DNA of 11,782 nucleotides from NCBI GenBank assembly GCA_009774395.1, contig VSNQ01000139.1, positions 1 to 11,782 on the forward strand, read 5' to 3'. A model generated the notes under the pieces. The model ran no database searches. It was not told the origin of the DNA and saw only the letters and a program-made list of their open reading frames with translations. Shown here in pieces: positions 1 to 10,240 of the stretch. Position numbers and translations under genes: made by a program. This DNA comes from Lachnospiraceae bacterium (lineage in GTDB: Bacteria > Bacillota > Clostridia > Lachnospirales > Lachnospiraceae). Positions within the stretch are counted from its first letter, which is position 1. Every line of letters starts with the position of its first letter.

Positions 1-2365
1 TTAATAAAACAACACTTCCTGCCTCTTTGTCACCAAAAAGTGCAATCGCATTATTTGTTTCTTCCTCCAAATTACGGAAACATACGATATTACCAAAAGT
101 CTTAACAGAATTAAGAATACGGTTTGTCCTAGAAAATGCCTGCAATAATCCATGATATTTCAGGTTCTTGTCCACCCACAAGGTATTCAAAGTCGTCGCG
201 TCAAATCCGGTTAGAAACATATTGACTACAATCAATATATCAATTTCCCTGTTTTTCATTCTAAGGGAAACATCTTTATAATAATTCTGGAATTTATCGC
301 TTGATGTATCATAATTGGTTTTGAAAATCTTGTTATAATCATCAATCGCCATTTCAAGAAAATCTCTGGAACTTTTATCAAGTCCGTCTGTATTTTCTGA
401 ATTTTCATCTTCTACAAAATCATCGTTTTCTGATTCATTAACCCCATAGCTATATATCGTTGCCACTCTCAGTTTATGCGGTTGACCTGCAGGTGCAGCT
501 TGTGGTAGCTTATCCATCTGCCTCTTAAATTCTGTGTAATATAATTTTGCTGCATCTATGGAACTCACTGCGAATATGGAATTAAAGCCCTTCATGCGGA
601 CAGACTCTTTTATTTCTTCTACCTTGTCCCTATTCTTTGCCTGACTGCTTGCTACCTCCTGCACGTTCATCAATTTAGAAAAGTCAAAACTTTCCCTATT
701 TCTCTTTGTCTTTTGGTCAAAATGTTCCAAAATATATGTTACAATCTTGGCAATTCGCTTTGGCTCTAAAAGCGCCTTCTCTGTGTCAATAGCTGATACC
801 TGCTTATCATGTCCTTTTTCCTTATGATGCGAAGCTTCATTTTCCTTAATTGTCTTAATATAATCAATACGAAACGGCAATACATTTTCATCATTGATTG
901 CATCTACAATTGTATATGTATGAAGTTTATCGCCAAATGCCTGTGGTGTCGTGCGTAAATCAGCATTCTTTCCGCTTCCAGCATTATCAGCAAAGATTGG
1001 TGTTCCTGTAAAACCAAAAATATGATAGTTCTTAAAATTCTTAGTAATGGCAGTATGCATATCTCCAAACTGAGAACGATGGCACTCATCAAATACTAGA
1101 ACAATATGCCTGCTAAACACCTCATGTCCTTTATATCTTCTGATAAAATTATCCAGCTTTTGAATTGTGGTAATGATAATTTTGGCGTCATCCTCCTCTA
1201 ACTGTTTCTTCAAAACGACTGTTGATGTATTACTATTGGCAGCGCCTTTTTGAAAACGGTCATATTCTTTCATAGTCTGATAATCAAGGTCTTTACGGTC
1301 AACAACAAAAAGCACTTTGTCAACAAAATCAAGCTTGCTTGCCAACTGTGCCGTCTTAAATGATGTTAATGTTTTACCGCTTCCGGTTGTATGCCAAATA
1401 TAGCCTCCTGCTTCCAGCGTTCCCAATTTCTTATAATTCGTCGCAATTTCAATACGATTCAATATTTTCTCTGTAGCAGCAATCTGATATGGACGCATAA
1501 CAAGCAGTAATTCTTCCGAAGTAAATACACAATATTTTGCCAATACATTTAGAATGGTATGTTTTGACAGAAAGGTTTTTGTAAAGTCTACAAGGTCAGA
1601 AATGACTTTATTATTTGCATCCGCCCAAAAAGAAGTGAACTCAAAACTATTGCTGGTCTTTTTGCCTCTACTTGTGTTCTTTTCCTGCTCTTTAATATGG
1701 GCAGAACGAGTGGTATTGGAATAATACTTTGTATGTGTTCCATTTGAAATAACAAATATCTGCACATATTCATATAGTCCGCTTCCTGCCCAAAAGCTAT
1801 CTCTCTGATAACGGTTAATCTGGTTGAATGCTTCCCGAATTGCAACACCCCTGCGCTTCAGTTCTACATGAATGAGTGGAAAACCATTTACAAGGATTGT
1901 CACATCGTACCGATTATTGAACTTTGCTCCCTCAGTTTGTGACACTTCATATTGATTAATTACCTGCAAACGGTTGTTGTGGATATTCTTCTTGTCTATA
2001 AGCGTGATGTTCTTCGTACTTCCATCGTCACGCTCCATATTCTTTACTGCATCTTCCTGAATTGTGCGTGTCTTTTCTATAATTCCTTCATTAGCGTTAA
2101 CAATGTATTTATGAAAAAAGCGTTCCCATTCTGTATCTGTAAAAGTGTAGGAATTAAGCTGTTCTATCTTCTTGCGAAGATTCGCAATCAACTCTGCCTC
2201 TGTATGAATTTGCAGATATTCATACCCCTGTTCTGAAAGCATACGGATAAACTCTTTTTCCAAATCTGCTTCGCTCTGATAGCTGTCAGAACACTTGCTT
2301 TCCGGTATATATTCAGATACTACTGTACTCTCATTCATGGAAGCAACCATGTTAAATGTACTCAT
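1..2365 (-). CDS. hsdR: Type I restriction endonuclease subunit R (HsdR), C-terminus cut off by window edge
   Basis: This is the motor and nuclease subunit of a type I restriction enzyme: it binds the HsdM-HsdS methylase, translocates DNA with ATP and cuts unmodified DNA. The frame is open from the ATG at 2365 to base 1, about 788 codons, so roughly the last 200-250 residues of a usual 1000-residue HsdR are missing. Seen directly: a PD-(D/E)xK-type nuclease site (D154, then E168 and K170 in VELKRRG); Walker A TTGSGKT at about 326-332; Walker B DECH at 426-429; FGFTGTP following it; and helicase motif VI QAFSRTNR at 742-749. I checked that these motifs all lie in one frame, so the visible part is intact. 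The start is set by MSTFNMVAS with AGGGG (2374-2378) eight bases upstream. It is the last gene of the hsd locus, 148 bases after the DUF4238 gene, and has its own likely promoter. Confidence 0.95.
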   Translation of the reverse strand, partial: MSTFNMVASMNESTVVSEYIPESKCSDSYQSEADLEKEFIRMLSEQGYEYLQIHTEAELIANLRKKIEQLNSYTFTDTEWERFFHKYIVNANEGIIEKTRTIQEDAVKNMERDDGSTKNITLIDKKNIHNNRLQVINQYEVSQTEGAKFNNRYDVTILVNGFPLIHVELKRRGVAIREAFNQINRYQRDSFWAGSGLYEYVQIFVISNGTHTKYYSNTTRSAHIKEQEKNTSRGKKTSNSFEFTSFWADANNKVISDLVDFTKTFLSKHTILNVLAKYCVFTSEELLLVMRPYQIAATEKILNRIEIATNYKKLGTLEAGGYIWHTTGSGKTLTSFKTAQLASKLDFVDKVLFVVDRKDLDYQTMKEYDRFQKGAANSNTSTVVLKKQLEEDDAKIIITTIQKLDNFIRRYKGHEVFSRHIVLVFDECHRSQFGDMHTAITKNFKNYHIFGFTGTPIFADNAGSGKNADLRTTPQAFGDKLHTYTIVDAINDENVLPFRIDYIKTIKENEASHHKEKGHDKQVSAIDTEKALLEPKRIAKIVTYILEHFDQKTKRNRESFDFSKLMNVQEVASSQAKNRDKVEEIKESVRMKGFNSIFAVSSIDAAKLYYTEFKRQMDKLPQAAPAGQPHKLRVATIYSYGVNESENDDFVEDENSENTDGLDKSSRDFLEMAIDDYNKIFKTNYDTSSDKFQNYYKDVSLRMKNREIDILIVVNMFLTGFDATTLNTLWVDKNLKYHGLLQAFSRTNRILNSVKTFGNIVCFRNLEEETNNAIALFGDKEAGSVVLL

Positions 2366-2467
2366 TCGCTCAACCCCTTAAAATATTCATTACCAAATTC
2401 CATACCATATAAAAACAAGTTCTACCTTACCTTGATAAATGCAAAATGCTTTGCGACCAACACAACA

Positions 2468-2496
2468 ATTATACTCTCATTTGCCTTTGTTATGAA
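2468..2496 (-). promoter_or_regulatory. Probable promoter of hsdR
   Basis: In the 148-base gap between the DUF4238 gene and hsdR the minus strand reads TTCATA (2491-2496; four of six match the -35 consensus), a 17-base spacer, and a perfect TATAAT (2468-2473). This lies about 100 bases before the hsdR start. I see no clear terminator in the gap, so hsdR may be expressed both by readthrough from hsdM and from this site. Confidence 0.5.
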
Positions 2497-2513
2497 ACTA
2501 ATATATAGCACGT

Positions 2514-3418
2514 CTACTTGACTACTTTTCTATCATTCATAATTTCTTTTATATATCTTCTTTCCTTCTTATCAAAAATATGATTTGAATAAACTTTCTC
2601 AAAAGCTGAAGCTGACATTGATTTTATTATCTCTTCTCGATGTTCTTCCCCTATTGGAAAGAGGAAATTTTTTCGTTGCATTTTCTTATCTTCATTACCA
2701 AACATAAATAAACATATCTGTGATGAAATGGGAAAAATTATTCTCTCATATTCTTTACAGGGAAACTCTTTAGCGTAAACAAATACAGGTTTGTCAGATG
2801 TAATTATTCTTTTTTGTATATCTACTCCAATTCCAAAAGTCATACTTTTCAATGGCTCAAACAGAGAATTAATTAACATTGTTTCCTTCTTCCCCTCTGC
2901 CATTTCACCGAAAAAAGGTAAGCAACAAAATCTCGCTATATTCTGCGCTTGTTCATTCGTAAGTTCTTCCTCTAATGTTTCCAAACTAACTTGTTTCGCA
3001 ATTTCAAGTACCTGTGGCATTCTCAAAATTTGAATAAGAATATATGTTACCCAAAATATTCTCTCCTCCTGTGTCAAAAAATAATTCGTTGTATAATTTT
3101 CAGTTATAAATGCCTTTGTTTCCAATATGTGTCTGTATGTGCCAAACATTTTTTCTAATGCAGAAAAACACTTTTCCAAATGATTTGGTAGAACAATCTC
3201 CCCATCATCTCCTGTTACCTCATACAAATAATTTTTATAACATACAGATTTAATTGGAACAGGTTTGTATGATTGTGTGGTTTTGGTTAAATCATAGCAA
3301 TATATCGTATATCCTGAACAAGATATCTCATGGCTCTTATCATTATATTCTGGTGAAAAACCTCTCAAGTATACCTGTGGGATATAATGTTGTTTCTTTG
3401 TTATATTCTGTACGTTCA

Positions 3419-3419
<1 letters not shown>
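2514..3419 (-). CDS. DUF4238 domain protein inside the hsd operon
   Basis: This is a 301-residue protein of the DUF4238 family, whose function is not established. The family signature is visible at the N-terminus (KKQHYIPQVYLRGF, residues 8-21), and a ITSDKPVFVY segment near residue 210 followed by a FPIS segment fits the family's second conserved block. There is no signal peptide and no convincing membrane segment, so it is probably cytosolic. The ATG at 3419 overlaps the hsdS stop in a TGATG arrangement, so translation is probably coupled; a GTG one codon earlier (3422) is an alternative start. Placement between hsdS and hsdR in one transcript suggests a role tied to the restriction system, such as an accessory effector or regulator. 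That role is inference from context only. Confidence 0.8.
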
Positions 3420-5229
<1,810 letters not shown>

Positions 5230-5233
<4 letters not shown>

Positions 5234-6003
5234 TTCATAGCCTCCCTAATTTTCATTGACGAATACTCTTTAACTTGCTTTCTTAATATATATTCATCTG
5301 TTTTCTTATATTCCTCATTATACTTTTTCCTTGCCTTAGGCAGAAAATAGTATCCATAGCTTTCAATCACAGGGGTAAAATCACTTGTAACAGCACAATG
5401 AACTGCTGCACAGTTTTTCCCCGGATAATCGCCAAGCCTTAACGATACTTCCCGCAAAGATAATTTCTTAAATCCATGTTCAAAAAATAAAAAGCAAATA
5501 CCACCCTTTCTAGCTTCTGATTTATATGCAAGGCAATCTGGCTCCTCCAAAGCTATTCTATCTACAAAATTCCGATCTTCTTCTGATAACTTTTCATGAT
5601 TTTCTACCTTTTTCAATATTCCGTCAAAACCAAAATGAATCCCATCTATAATACGCAAATAATCGGCTGGATAAACGGTAGGAATAAAGCTACTCCCATC
5701 ATCATAAGCCCAAAAAGTTAATAAATTGTTTTTTGCTCCCCATCTTTTAACTTCTGCTCTTGCAGTTTGTGGACTATCAGCCCAATAAGATAGTTTTTGT
5801 CCCGGAAACAGGTTTGAATAACGATTATCTACTCTACTCACTCTCAAATTATCACTATGTAACTCGCTAAGCATTTTTCCATAAAAACTTTCTTTAAATT
5901 CAATGCATCTAAAAAAATTAAAATCATGGGATTCTAATATTGGAAGTTCTTTATGCTTCCATATTTCCATACCCCAATATTGATTAGGAAATAATTCGCT
6001 CAT
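5230..6003 (-). CDS. RES-domain-like protein (possible NAD+-consuming toxin) between hsdM and hsdS
   Basis: This 257-residue cytosolic protein resembles the RES family, named for conserved Arg, Glu and Ser; characterised members such as MbcT are toxins that break down NAD+. What I see: an FFRC segment (R32) and a DNR segment (R61), then LSYWADSPQTARAEV (E84), which fits the family's Y-x-A-x-S-x-x-T-A-x-x-E block, and later AYKSEARKGGICFLFF (S162, R165), which fits its Y-x-S-x-x-R-x-G-G-x-C block. The start at 6003 is chosen because GAGG (6010-6013), overlapping the hsdM end, is six bases upstream; an earlier ATG at 6036 lacks this. It ends in an ATGA overlap with hsdS, so it is part of the operon. 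RES toxins usually pair with a Xre-type antitoxin; none is visible here, so HsdM/HsdS or the DUF4238 protein might restrain it. The family call rests on motif reading only, and the toxin role is inference. Confidence 0.65.
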
Positions 6004-6004
6004 A

Positions 6005-7567
6005 TCATACCTCAATTTCCGCAATAATCTTATCAATTTCTGCCCGAAGTTGTTCTTCTCTCGCTACAATCTTCTTAATTTCCGCATTCAATTTCACAAT
6101 ATCAATTTTCTCTCTTGTATCCTCCTGCTCCACATAGGACGAAGCCGAAAGATTATAACTATTCTCCGCAATCTTATCATTTTCCACTACTGCTGCATAA
6201 TATTGCTTGTTCTCTCTTTTCTCATATGTCGACAAAATATTTTGAATGTTTTCCTCTGTCAGCTTATTATTATTCGTAATTTTCACACATTCCTTAGAAG
6301 CATCAATAAATAACGTACTGTTTTCCACCTTATTCTTTTTCATCACCATAATACAAGTGGCTATGCTTGTCCCAAAGAAAAGATTATCAGGAAGCTGTAT
6401 CACACATTCCACATAGTTATTGTCAATCAGATATTTACGGATTTTCTGCTCCGCACCACCACGATACATGACACCGGGAAAGCATACAATAGCCGCTGTT
6501 CCATTTGTCGCAAGCCATGACAGGGAATGCATAATAAACGCCAAGTCCGCTTTTGACTTCGGCGCAAGCACACCGGCGGGAGAAAAACGCTCATCATTAA
6601 TAAGAATCGGGTTATCATCACCCTCCCATTTGATAGAGTATGGCGGATTGGAAACAATCGCCTCAAATGGCTCATCATCCCAATGCAACGGCTCTGTCAA
6701 AGTATCTCCATGACCAATACTAAATTTTTCATATCCAATATCATGCAGGAACATATTGATACGGCAAAGATTATAAGTCGTAATATTGATTTCCTGTCCA
6801 AAAAATCCCTGCCGCACATTTTCTTTTCCCAAAACTTTTGCAAATTTCAGTAAAAGCGAACCGCTCCCACAAGCCGGATCGTAGACCTTGTTGACCTCTT
6901 TCTTTCCCAATACCGTAATTCTTGTAAGAAGCTCCGAAACTTCCTGCGGCGTATAATACTCCCCGCCACTTTTTCCTGCATTGGAAGCGTACATTCCCAT
7001 TAAAAACTCATACGCATCACCAAATGCATCAATGGTATTATCCTGATAATCCCCTAACTTCATCTCCGCAACACCGTTCAGGAGCTTAACAAGTTTTTCA
7101 TTTCTCTTAGCTACAGTGCCACCCAATTTATTACTATTTACATCAATATCATCAAATAATCCCTTGAAGTCATCCTCGCTGTCATGTCCCTGTGCGGAAG
7201 CTTCTATATTTCTAAATACACTTTCCAATGTTTCGTTCAAATTTTCATTGTTTGGTGCTTTCTCTTTCACATTACAAAATAGCTGGCTTGGCAGAATGAA
7301 ATATCCCTTTGACTGCACCAAATCCTCCCTTGCTTCCTCTGCAACTTCATTATCTAACTTTGCATAGTCAAAATTGTCGTTGCCTGCCTCTACCTCTCCT
7401 GCATTTACAAATTTAACAAAATTCTCCGAAATATATCTATAAAACAGCATACCTAACACATACTGTTTGAAATCCCAACCGTCTACACTACCTCTAAGGT
7501 CATTTGCCATATTCCATATGGTACGGTGAAGCTCATCTCGCTCTTGTTCTTTCTTGTTGTCAATCAT
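6005..7567 (-). CDS. hsdM: Type I DNA methyltransferase subunit M (HsdM)
   Basis: This is the adenine-N6 methyltransferase subunit, which uses S-adenosylmethionine and works as a complex with HsdS to modify the host recognition site. The 520-residue protein has the usual length. Seen: an N-terminal helical HsdM domain (ELHRTIWNMANDLRGSVDG onward), GGEYYTPQEVSELL at about 201-215, AdoMet-binding motif DPACGSGSLLL from 230, a GQEIN segment near 257, and catalytic motif IV NPPY at 307-310. The C-terminus is a charged helix (about 480-520). I chose the start at 7567 because a perfect AGGAGG (7575-7580) lies seven bases upstream; an in-frame ATG at 7585 lies upstream of that site. It is the first gene of the operon, and its promoter sits in the 76-bp sequence duplicated by the neighbouring insertion sequence. 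Confidence 0.96.
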   Translation of the reverse strand: MIDNKKEQERDELHRTIWNMANDLRGSVDGWDFKQYVLGMLFYRYISENFVKFVNAGEVEAGNDNFDYAKLDNEVAEEAREDLVQSKGYFILPSQLFCNVKEKAPNNENLNETLESVFRNIEASAQGHDSEDDFKGLFDDIDVNSNKLGGTVAKRNEKLVKLLNGVAEMKLGDYQDNTIDAFGDAYEFLMGMYASNAGKSGGEYYTPQEVSELLTRITVLGKKEVNKVYDPACGSGSLLLKFAKVLGKENVRQGFFGQEINITTYNLCRINMFLHDIGYEKFSIGHGDTLTEPLHWDDEPFEAIVSNPPYSIKWEGDDNPILINDERFSPAGVLAPKSKADLAFIMHSLSWLATNGTAAIVCFPGVMYRGGAEQKIRKYLIDNNYVECVIQLPDNLFFGTSIATCIMVMKKNKVENSTLFIDASKECVKITNNNKLTEENIQNILSTYEKRENKQYYAAVVENDKIAENSYNLSASSYVEQEDTREKIDIVKLNAEIKKIVAREEQLRAEIDKIIAEIEV

Positions 7568-7593
7568 AAGACAACCTCCTTGCATAATTTTCC

Positions 7594-7669
7594 AAATTAA
7601 TTTTACTACAAAATATCCAAATTGTCATTTAGATTCTTCTTAAAATTGCATAAAACTTACAAATGGGAC
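7594..7669. repeat. 76-bp target-site duplication, left copy
   Basis: This is identical over 76 bases to 9761-9836, with the two copies bracketing the insertion sequence exactly. IS1634-family elements are known for unusually long and variable target duplications, from under 20 to several hundred bases. The final C may belong to the element instead, which would make the duplication 75 bp. Confidence 0.93.
7600..7628 (-). promoter_or_regulatory. Predicted hsdM operon promoter (within left copy of duplication)
   Basis: The minus strand reads ATGACA (7623-7628, five of six to -35), exactly 17 bases, then TAAAAT (7600-7605, five of six to -10). It lies about 20 bases upstream of the hsdM Shine-Dalgarno. 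The whole promoter is inside the 76-bp direct repeat, so a second copy exists at 9767-9795. Confidence 0.7.
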
Positions 7670-7755
7670 GGGAGTTCGACACTTCCTATTACCCAAAAAC
7701 TTCTTAAAGCCTTATTTTAGGCTTATTATTTTGTCAAATTTTCCCTATTTTTATG

Positions 7756-7784
7756 TTGTATGTGCTGTATGTATATGATATAAT
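7756..7784 (+). promoter_or_regulatory. Probable transposase promoter
   Basis: A perfect TATAAT (7779-7784) is preceded by 17 bases and a weak TTGTAT (7756-7761). It ends 19 bases before the transposase ATG, with GAGGTGAT (7791-7798) as the ribosome binding site between them. Such a short leader is common for IS genes. Confidence 0.55.
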
Positions 7785-7803
7785 GGTTATGAGGTGATGT
7801 TTT

Positions 7804-9663
7804 ATGAAGCTATACTATGATAAACGTCTTAAAGATCCTACCTATTATGCTCAGCAAGGCATTCGGAATGGGAAAAAAACGACCACCAGAAATGTTAAAA
7901 ACTTTGGAAAACATTCTGAACTTTTAAAAATAACAGATGATCCAGAAGCTTATGTAAGAGAAGAAATCAAAAAAATGAATGAAGAATACCTGATTGGCAG
8001 AGTCACTTTTAACCTGACTGCTGATTTCAATGAAAAAGTGAAACATACACAGGATGCGGCGTCTGCTTCCAATTGGGTTAATATCGGATACTTTTTTCTG
8101 CAGTACATTATGGAAGGTCTTAACCTGAAAGAATTCTTTTCGCAAAAAAGCAGCGGGCGTAAAGTTACTTTTGACTGCTTTACAATCTCACGCTTTCTTA
8201 CATATGCAAGGATTCTGGATCCCAGATCCAAATTTGCCACATGGAACCATCTGGCATCCTATTATGAACAACCCTGTTTTGATTACCAGCACATCCTTCG
8301 GTTTATGGATTTATTAGAAACTAATTATGACTCTTATCTGGAATGGCTTTTTAAAAACAGTAACTCGGTCGTGAAACGGGACACTTCTGTCCTCTACTAT
8401 GATTGTACAAATTTCTATTTTGAGTGTGAACAGCCAGATGAAGACGTGGTTGATGAAGTGACTGGCGAAATCATCAATGGATTAAGGAAATTTGGCATAA
8501 GCAAAGAACACCGTCCGAATCCCATCGTAGAAATGGGGCTTTTCATGGACAGCAGGGGCATTCCGATCACTATGTGTCTCCATCCCGGAAATACCAGTGA
8601 GCAGGCAACTGCTGTCCCTTTGGAAAAAGAAGTACTCCAGATGCTGGATGGGGCAAAATTCATTTATTGTGCGGATGCCGGGCTGGGTTCTTATAACATC
8701 CGCAAGTTCAACAGTATGGGAGGCCGGGCATTTATTGTCACACAGTCCATCAAAAAGCTCAGTGATACTCTGAAAAAATCTGTATTCAATGACTTTGACT
8801 ACAAACTGCTTTCCAATGACGCACCGGTAAAAATCAGTGGTATGAAGGAATTTGACAGGCACCTGGAAGAGAACCTGAAATTATACAATGATTTTGCCTA
8901 TAAGATCATTGATGCAGATAAAGCCGTAGACCTTGGGCTGTATGAGGAAAAAATCCTTAAAAATGGTAAAGTCAAACGTGTAAAAGCAACCGGACTCCTA
9001 AAACAACGCATCATTATCACATTTTCACGGAAAATGATGGAATACCAGAGAGCTGTACGCGAACGGCAGATTGAACGCGCTAAAAAACTATTGGAAAAGA
9101 AAGATCCTGAGGAAATCAAAAAGGGACCAAATGATATAAAGAGATTTATGAAAAGGGTGACACATACAAAATCCGGTGAAAAGGCAGCCGTTGAATATCT
9201 GCTTGATGAAGCGAAGATTGCAGAGGAAGAAAAATACGATGGCTATTATGCTGTGGCGACAAACCTTCTGGATCCAGCCAAAGACATTCTGGACGTATCA
9301 CATGAAAGATACCAGATTGAAGACTGTTTCCGGATTATAAAAACCAATTTCACAGGAAGGCCTGTAAACCATCGGCTGCCAAACCGTATCAAAGCGCATT
9401 TTCTGATCCGCTATACTGCATTGCTGGTATATCGTTTACTGGAGGCCAAGTTAGATGATCAGGAAACTCGTGTAACACCACAGGATTTAATCACTACTTT
9501 AAGAAACATGAACGTTACTAATATCCATGATGTTGAATATATGGCACTCTATAATGGAAGCAGGGCGCTAGATGCCCTGGAGCAATTAACATCTTTGAAT
9601 CTGGACAGGCTGCATTATAAACCCAAGGATTTAAATGGAAAAATAAAAAAAATTTTGAGATAG
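7804..9663 (+). CDS. IS1634-family DDE transposase
   Basis: This full-length 619-residue transposase moves the surrounding insertion sequence by a DDE (RNase H-fold) mechanism. Candidate catalytic residues are D200 in VLYYDCTNF, D291 in IYCADAGLG, and E506 in RYQIEDCFRIIK. Around E506 the R-(3)-E-(6)-K spacing of the IS4/IS1634 Y-R-E-K signature is exact (R502, E506, K513), but the usual Tyr three before the Arg is a Ser (S499). The long lysine-rich stretch between the second Asp and the Glu (about 310-480) fits the insertion domain expected of this group. The start has a good Shine-Dalgarno (GAGGTGAT), five bases upstream. No frameshift or internal stop is present, so it is probably active. 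The gene runs opposite to all its neighbours. Confidence 0.94.
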   Translation: MKLYYDKRLKDPTYYAQQGIRNGKKTTTRNVKNFGKHSELLKITDDPEAYVREEIKKMNEEYLIGRVTFNLTADFNEKVKHTQDAASASNWVNIGYFFLQYIMEGLNLKEFFSQKSSGRKVTFDCFTISRFLTYARILDPRSKFATWNHLASYYEQPCFDYQHILRFMDLLETNYDSYLEWLFKNSNSVVKRDTSVLYYDCTNFYFECEQPDEDVVDEVTGEIINGLRKFGISKEHRPNPIVEMGLFMDSRGIPITMCLHPGNTSEQATAVPLEKEVLQMLDGAKFIYCADAGLGSYNIRKFNSMGGRAFIVTQSIKKLSDTLKKSVFNDFDYKLLSNDAPVKISGMKEFDRHLEENLKLYNDFAYKIIDADKAVDLGLYEEKILKNGKVKRVKATGLLKQRIIITFSRKMMEYQRAVRERQIERAKKLLEKKDPEEIKKGPNDIKRFMKRVTHTKSGEKAAVEYLLDEAKIAEEEKYDGYYAVATNLLDPAKDILDVSHERYQIEDCFRIIKTNFTGRPVNHRLPNRIKAHFLIRYTALLVYRLLEAKLDDQETRVTPQDLITTLRNMNVTNIHDVEYMALYNGSRALDALEQLTSLNLDRLHYKPKDLNGKIKKILR

Positions 9664-9695
9664 GGTTCACATACAACATTTATATACAAGGAATA

Positions 9696-9737
9696 ATCCG
9701 ATAACCCCAGTATTTATAAGGATTATCGGATTTTTTT
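9696..9737 (+). terminator. Rho-independent terminator of the transposase gene
   Basis: A perfect 9-bp stem (ATCCGATAA at 9696-9704 with TTATCGGAT at 9723-9731) with an 18-base loop is followed by a run of seven T (9731-9737). It lies 32 bases after the transposase stop, inside the element. On the opposite strand there is no T run after the stem, so it should act poorly on transcription entering from the right. Confidence 0.85.
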
Positions 9738-9760
9738 AGTTCACAAGTGTCGAAAACGGG

Positions 9761-9836
9761 AAATTAATTTTACTACAAAATATCCAAATTGTCATTTAGA
9801 TTCTTCTTAAAATTGCATAAAACTTACAAATGGGAC
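9761..9836. repeat. 76-bp target-site duplication, right copy
   Basis: This is a perfect copy of 7594-7669. It still adjoins its original right-hand flank, because the tnpV-side hairpin (9829-9853) is complete here and cut in half at the left copy. Confidence 0.93.
9767..9795 (-). promoter_or_regulatory. Duplicated hsdM promoter copy facing into the insertion sequence
   Basis: The same -35 (9790-9795) and -10 (9767-9772) as at the hsdM promoter lie in the right copy of the duplication. Transcription from here would run leftward into the insertion sequence, antisense to the transposase, and might read through to hsdM. Activity is not shown by the sequence. Confidence 0.5.
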
Positions 9837-9853
9837 AGTTTACCCGTCCCATT
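9829..9853 (-). terminator. Hairpin, probable terminator of the mob-tnpV transcript
   Basis: AATGGGAC (9829-9836) pairs perfectly with GTCCCATT (9846-9853) across a 9-base loop. On the minus strand the stem lies just after the tnpV stop and is followed by a T-rich stretch (TTGTAAGTTTT), so it can act as a weak terminator. The insertion point falls at the inner edge of the left arm, so only one arm is repeated at the left copy. Confidence 0.55.
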
Positions 9854-9860
9854 CCAATCT

Positions 9861-10214
9861 TTATAATATATATATAATTTCTTCCCTCACAATCTCCTCT
9901 GCCCTCTCCCTAATACAATTCATTCTCTGCACCCAACGCATCTGATTTCTTTTCTTTAACTGCTCCGTCACACCTTCCCTCTCTGCCATCTGCCCCACGA
10001 GCAAATCAAATCTTTCCTCTGCCTGTCCCTGTGTCATGAGCAGATGTTTCTTTAGTTCACCAGATAGTAACAAGCCTGAATAAATCCCTCTCTTGTACTC
10101 TTTCAGATAATGTTTCCGCATCAATCCAAATTTCCTTAACTCTCCTTCCGGCTCCGAATCAGGAATTAAGTTTGGTATTAAATAATCTCCACATTTTTCA
10201 TAAGATATGTTCAT
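9861..10214 (-). CDS. tnpV: TnpV-like transposon-encoded protein
   Basis: This 117-residue, charged, soluble protein matches the TnpV family found in Tn4451-type mobilisable transposons of clostridia. Recognisable parts are YEKCGDYLIPNL at the N-terminus, the RKFGLMRKHYLKEYKRGIYS segment, QMAEREGVTEQLK, and RWVQRMNCIRERAEEIVREE near the C-terminus. The biochemical role of TnpV is not well established. I chose the ATG at 10214 because GGAGAGGA (10222-10229) is seven bases upstream; an ATG at 10259 is in frame but lies inside the relaxase gene. It starts 26 bases after the relaxase stop, in the same direction, so the two are probably co-transcribed. Confidence 0.85.
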   Translation of the reverse strand: MNISYEKCGDYLIPNLIPDSEPEGELRKFGLMRKHYLKEYKRGIYSGLLLSGELKKHLLMTQGQAEERFDLLVGQMAEREGVTEQLKKRNQMRWVQRMNCIRERAEEIVREEIIYIL

Positions 10215-10240
10215 TGTCTGTTCCTCTCCTTCCATAAAAT

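Larger units (their letters stand above)
7670..9760 (+). mobile_element. IS1634-family insertion sequence, about 2.09 kb
   Basis: The element is bounded on both sides by the 76-bp duplication and has one intact transposase gene. Its ends carry imperfect inverted repeats sharing the core TTCGACACTT: 7675-7684 on the left and the complement at 9744-9753 on the right. If the C at 7669 is counted as the first base, the terminal 16 bases match at 12 positions. It has its own promoter and a Rho-independent terminator. The perfect duplication and open transposase suggest a fairly recent insertion. It lies upstream of hsdM and transcribes in the opposite direction. Confidence 0.9.

Noticed and set aside
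904..1848. Small open frames on the minus strand at 904-1092 and 1588-1848
   Set aside because: They lie in other frames over hsdR, whose own frame is continuous through the nuclease and helicase motifs.
1952..2236. Cysteine-rich open frame on the plus strand
   Set aside because: It is antisense to the conserved hsdR N-terminus, and its composition is typical of a shadow frame.
2438..2455. Short hairpin (GCAAA/TTTGC) before hsdR as a terminator
   Set aside because: The stem has only five base pairs, with no T run on either side.
7924..9119. Several open frames antisense to the transposase
   Set aside because: The plus-strand frame encodes a complete transposase with catalytic motifs; none of the antisense frames resembles a known protein.
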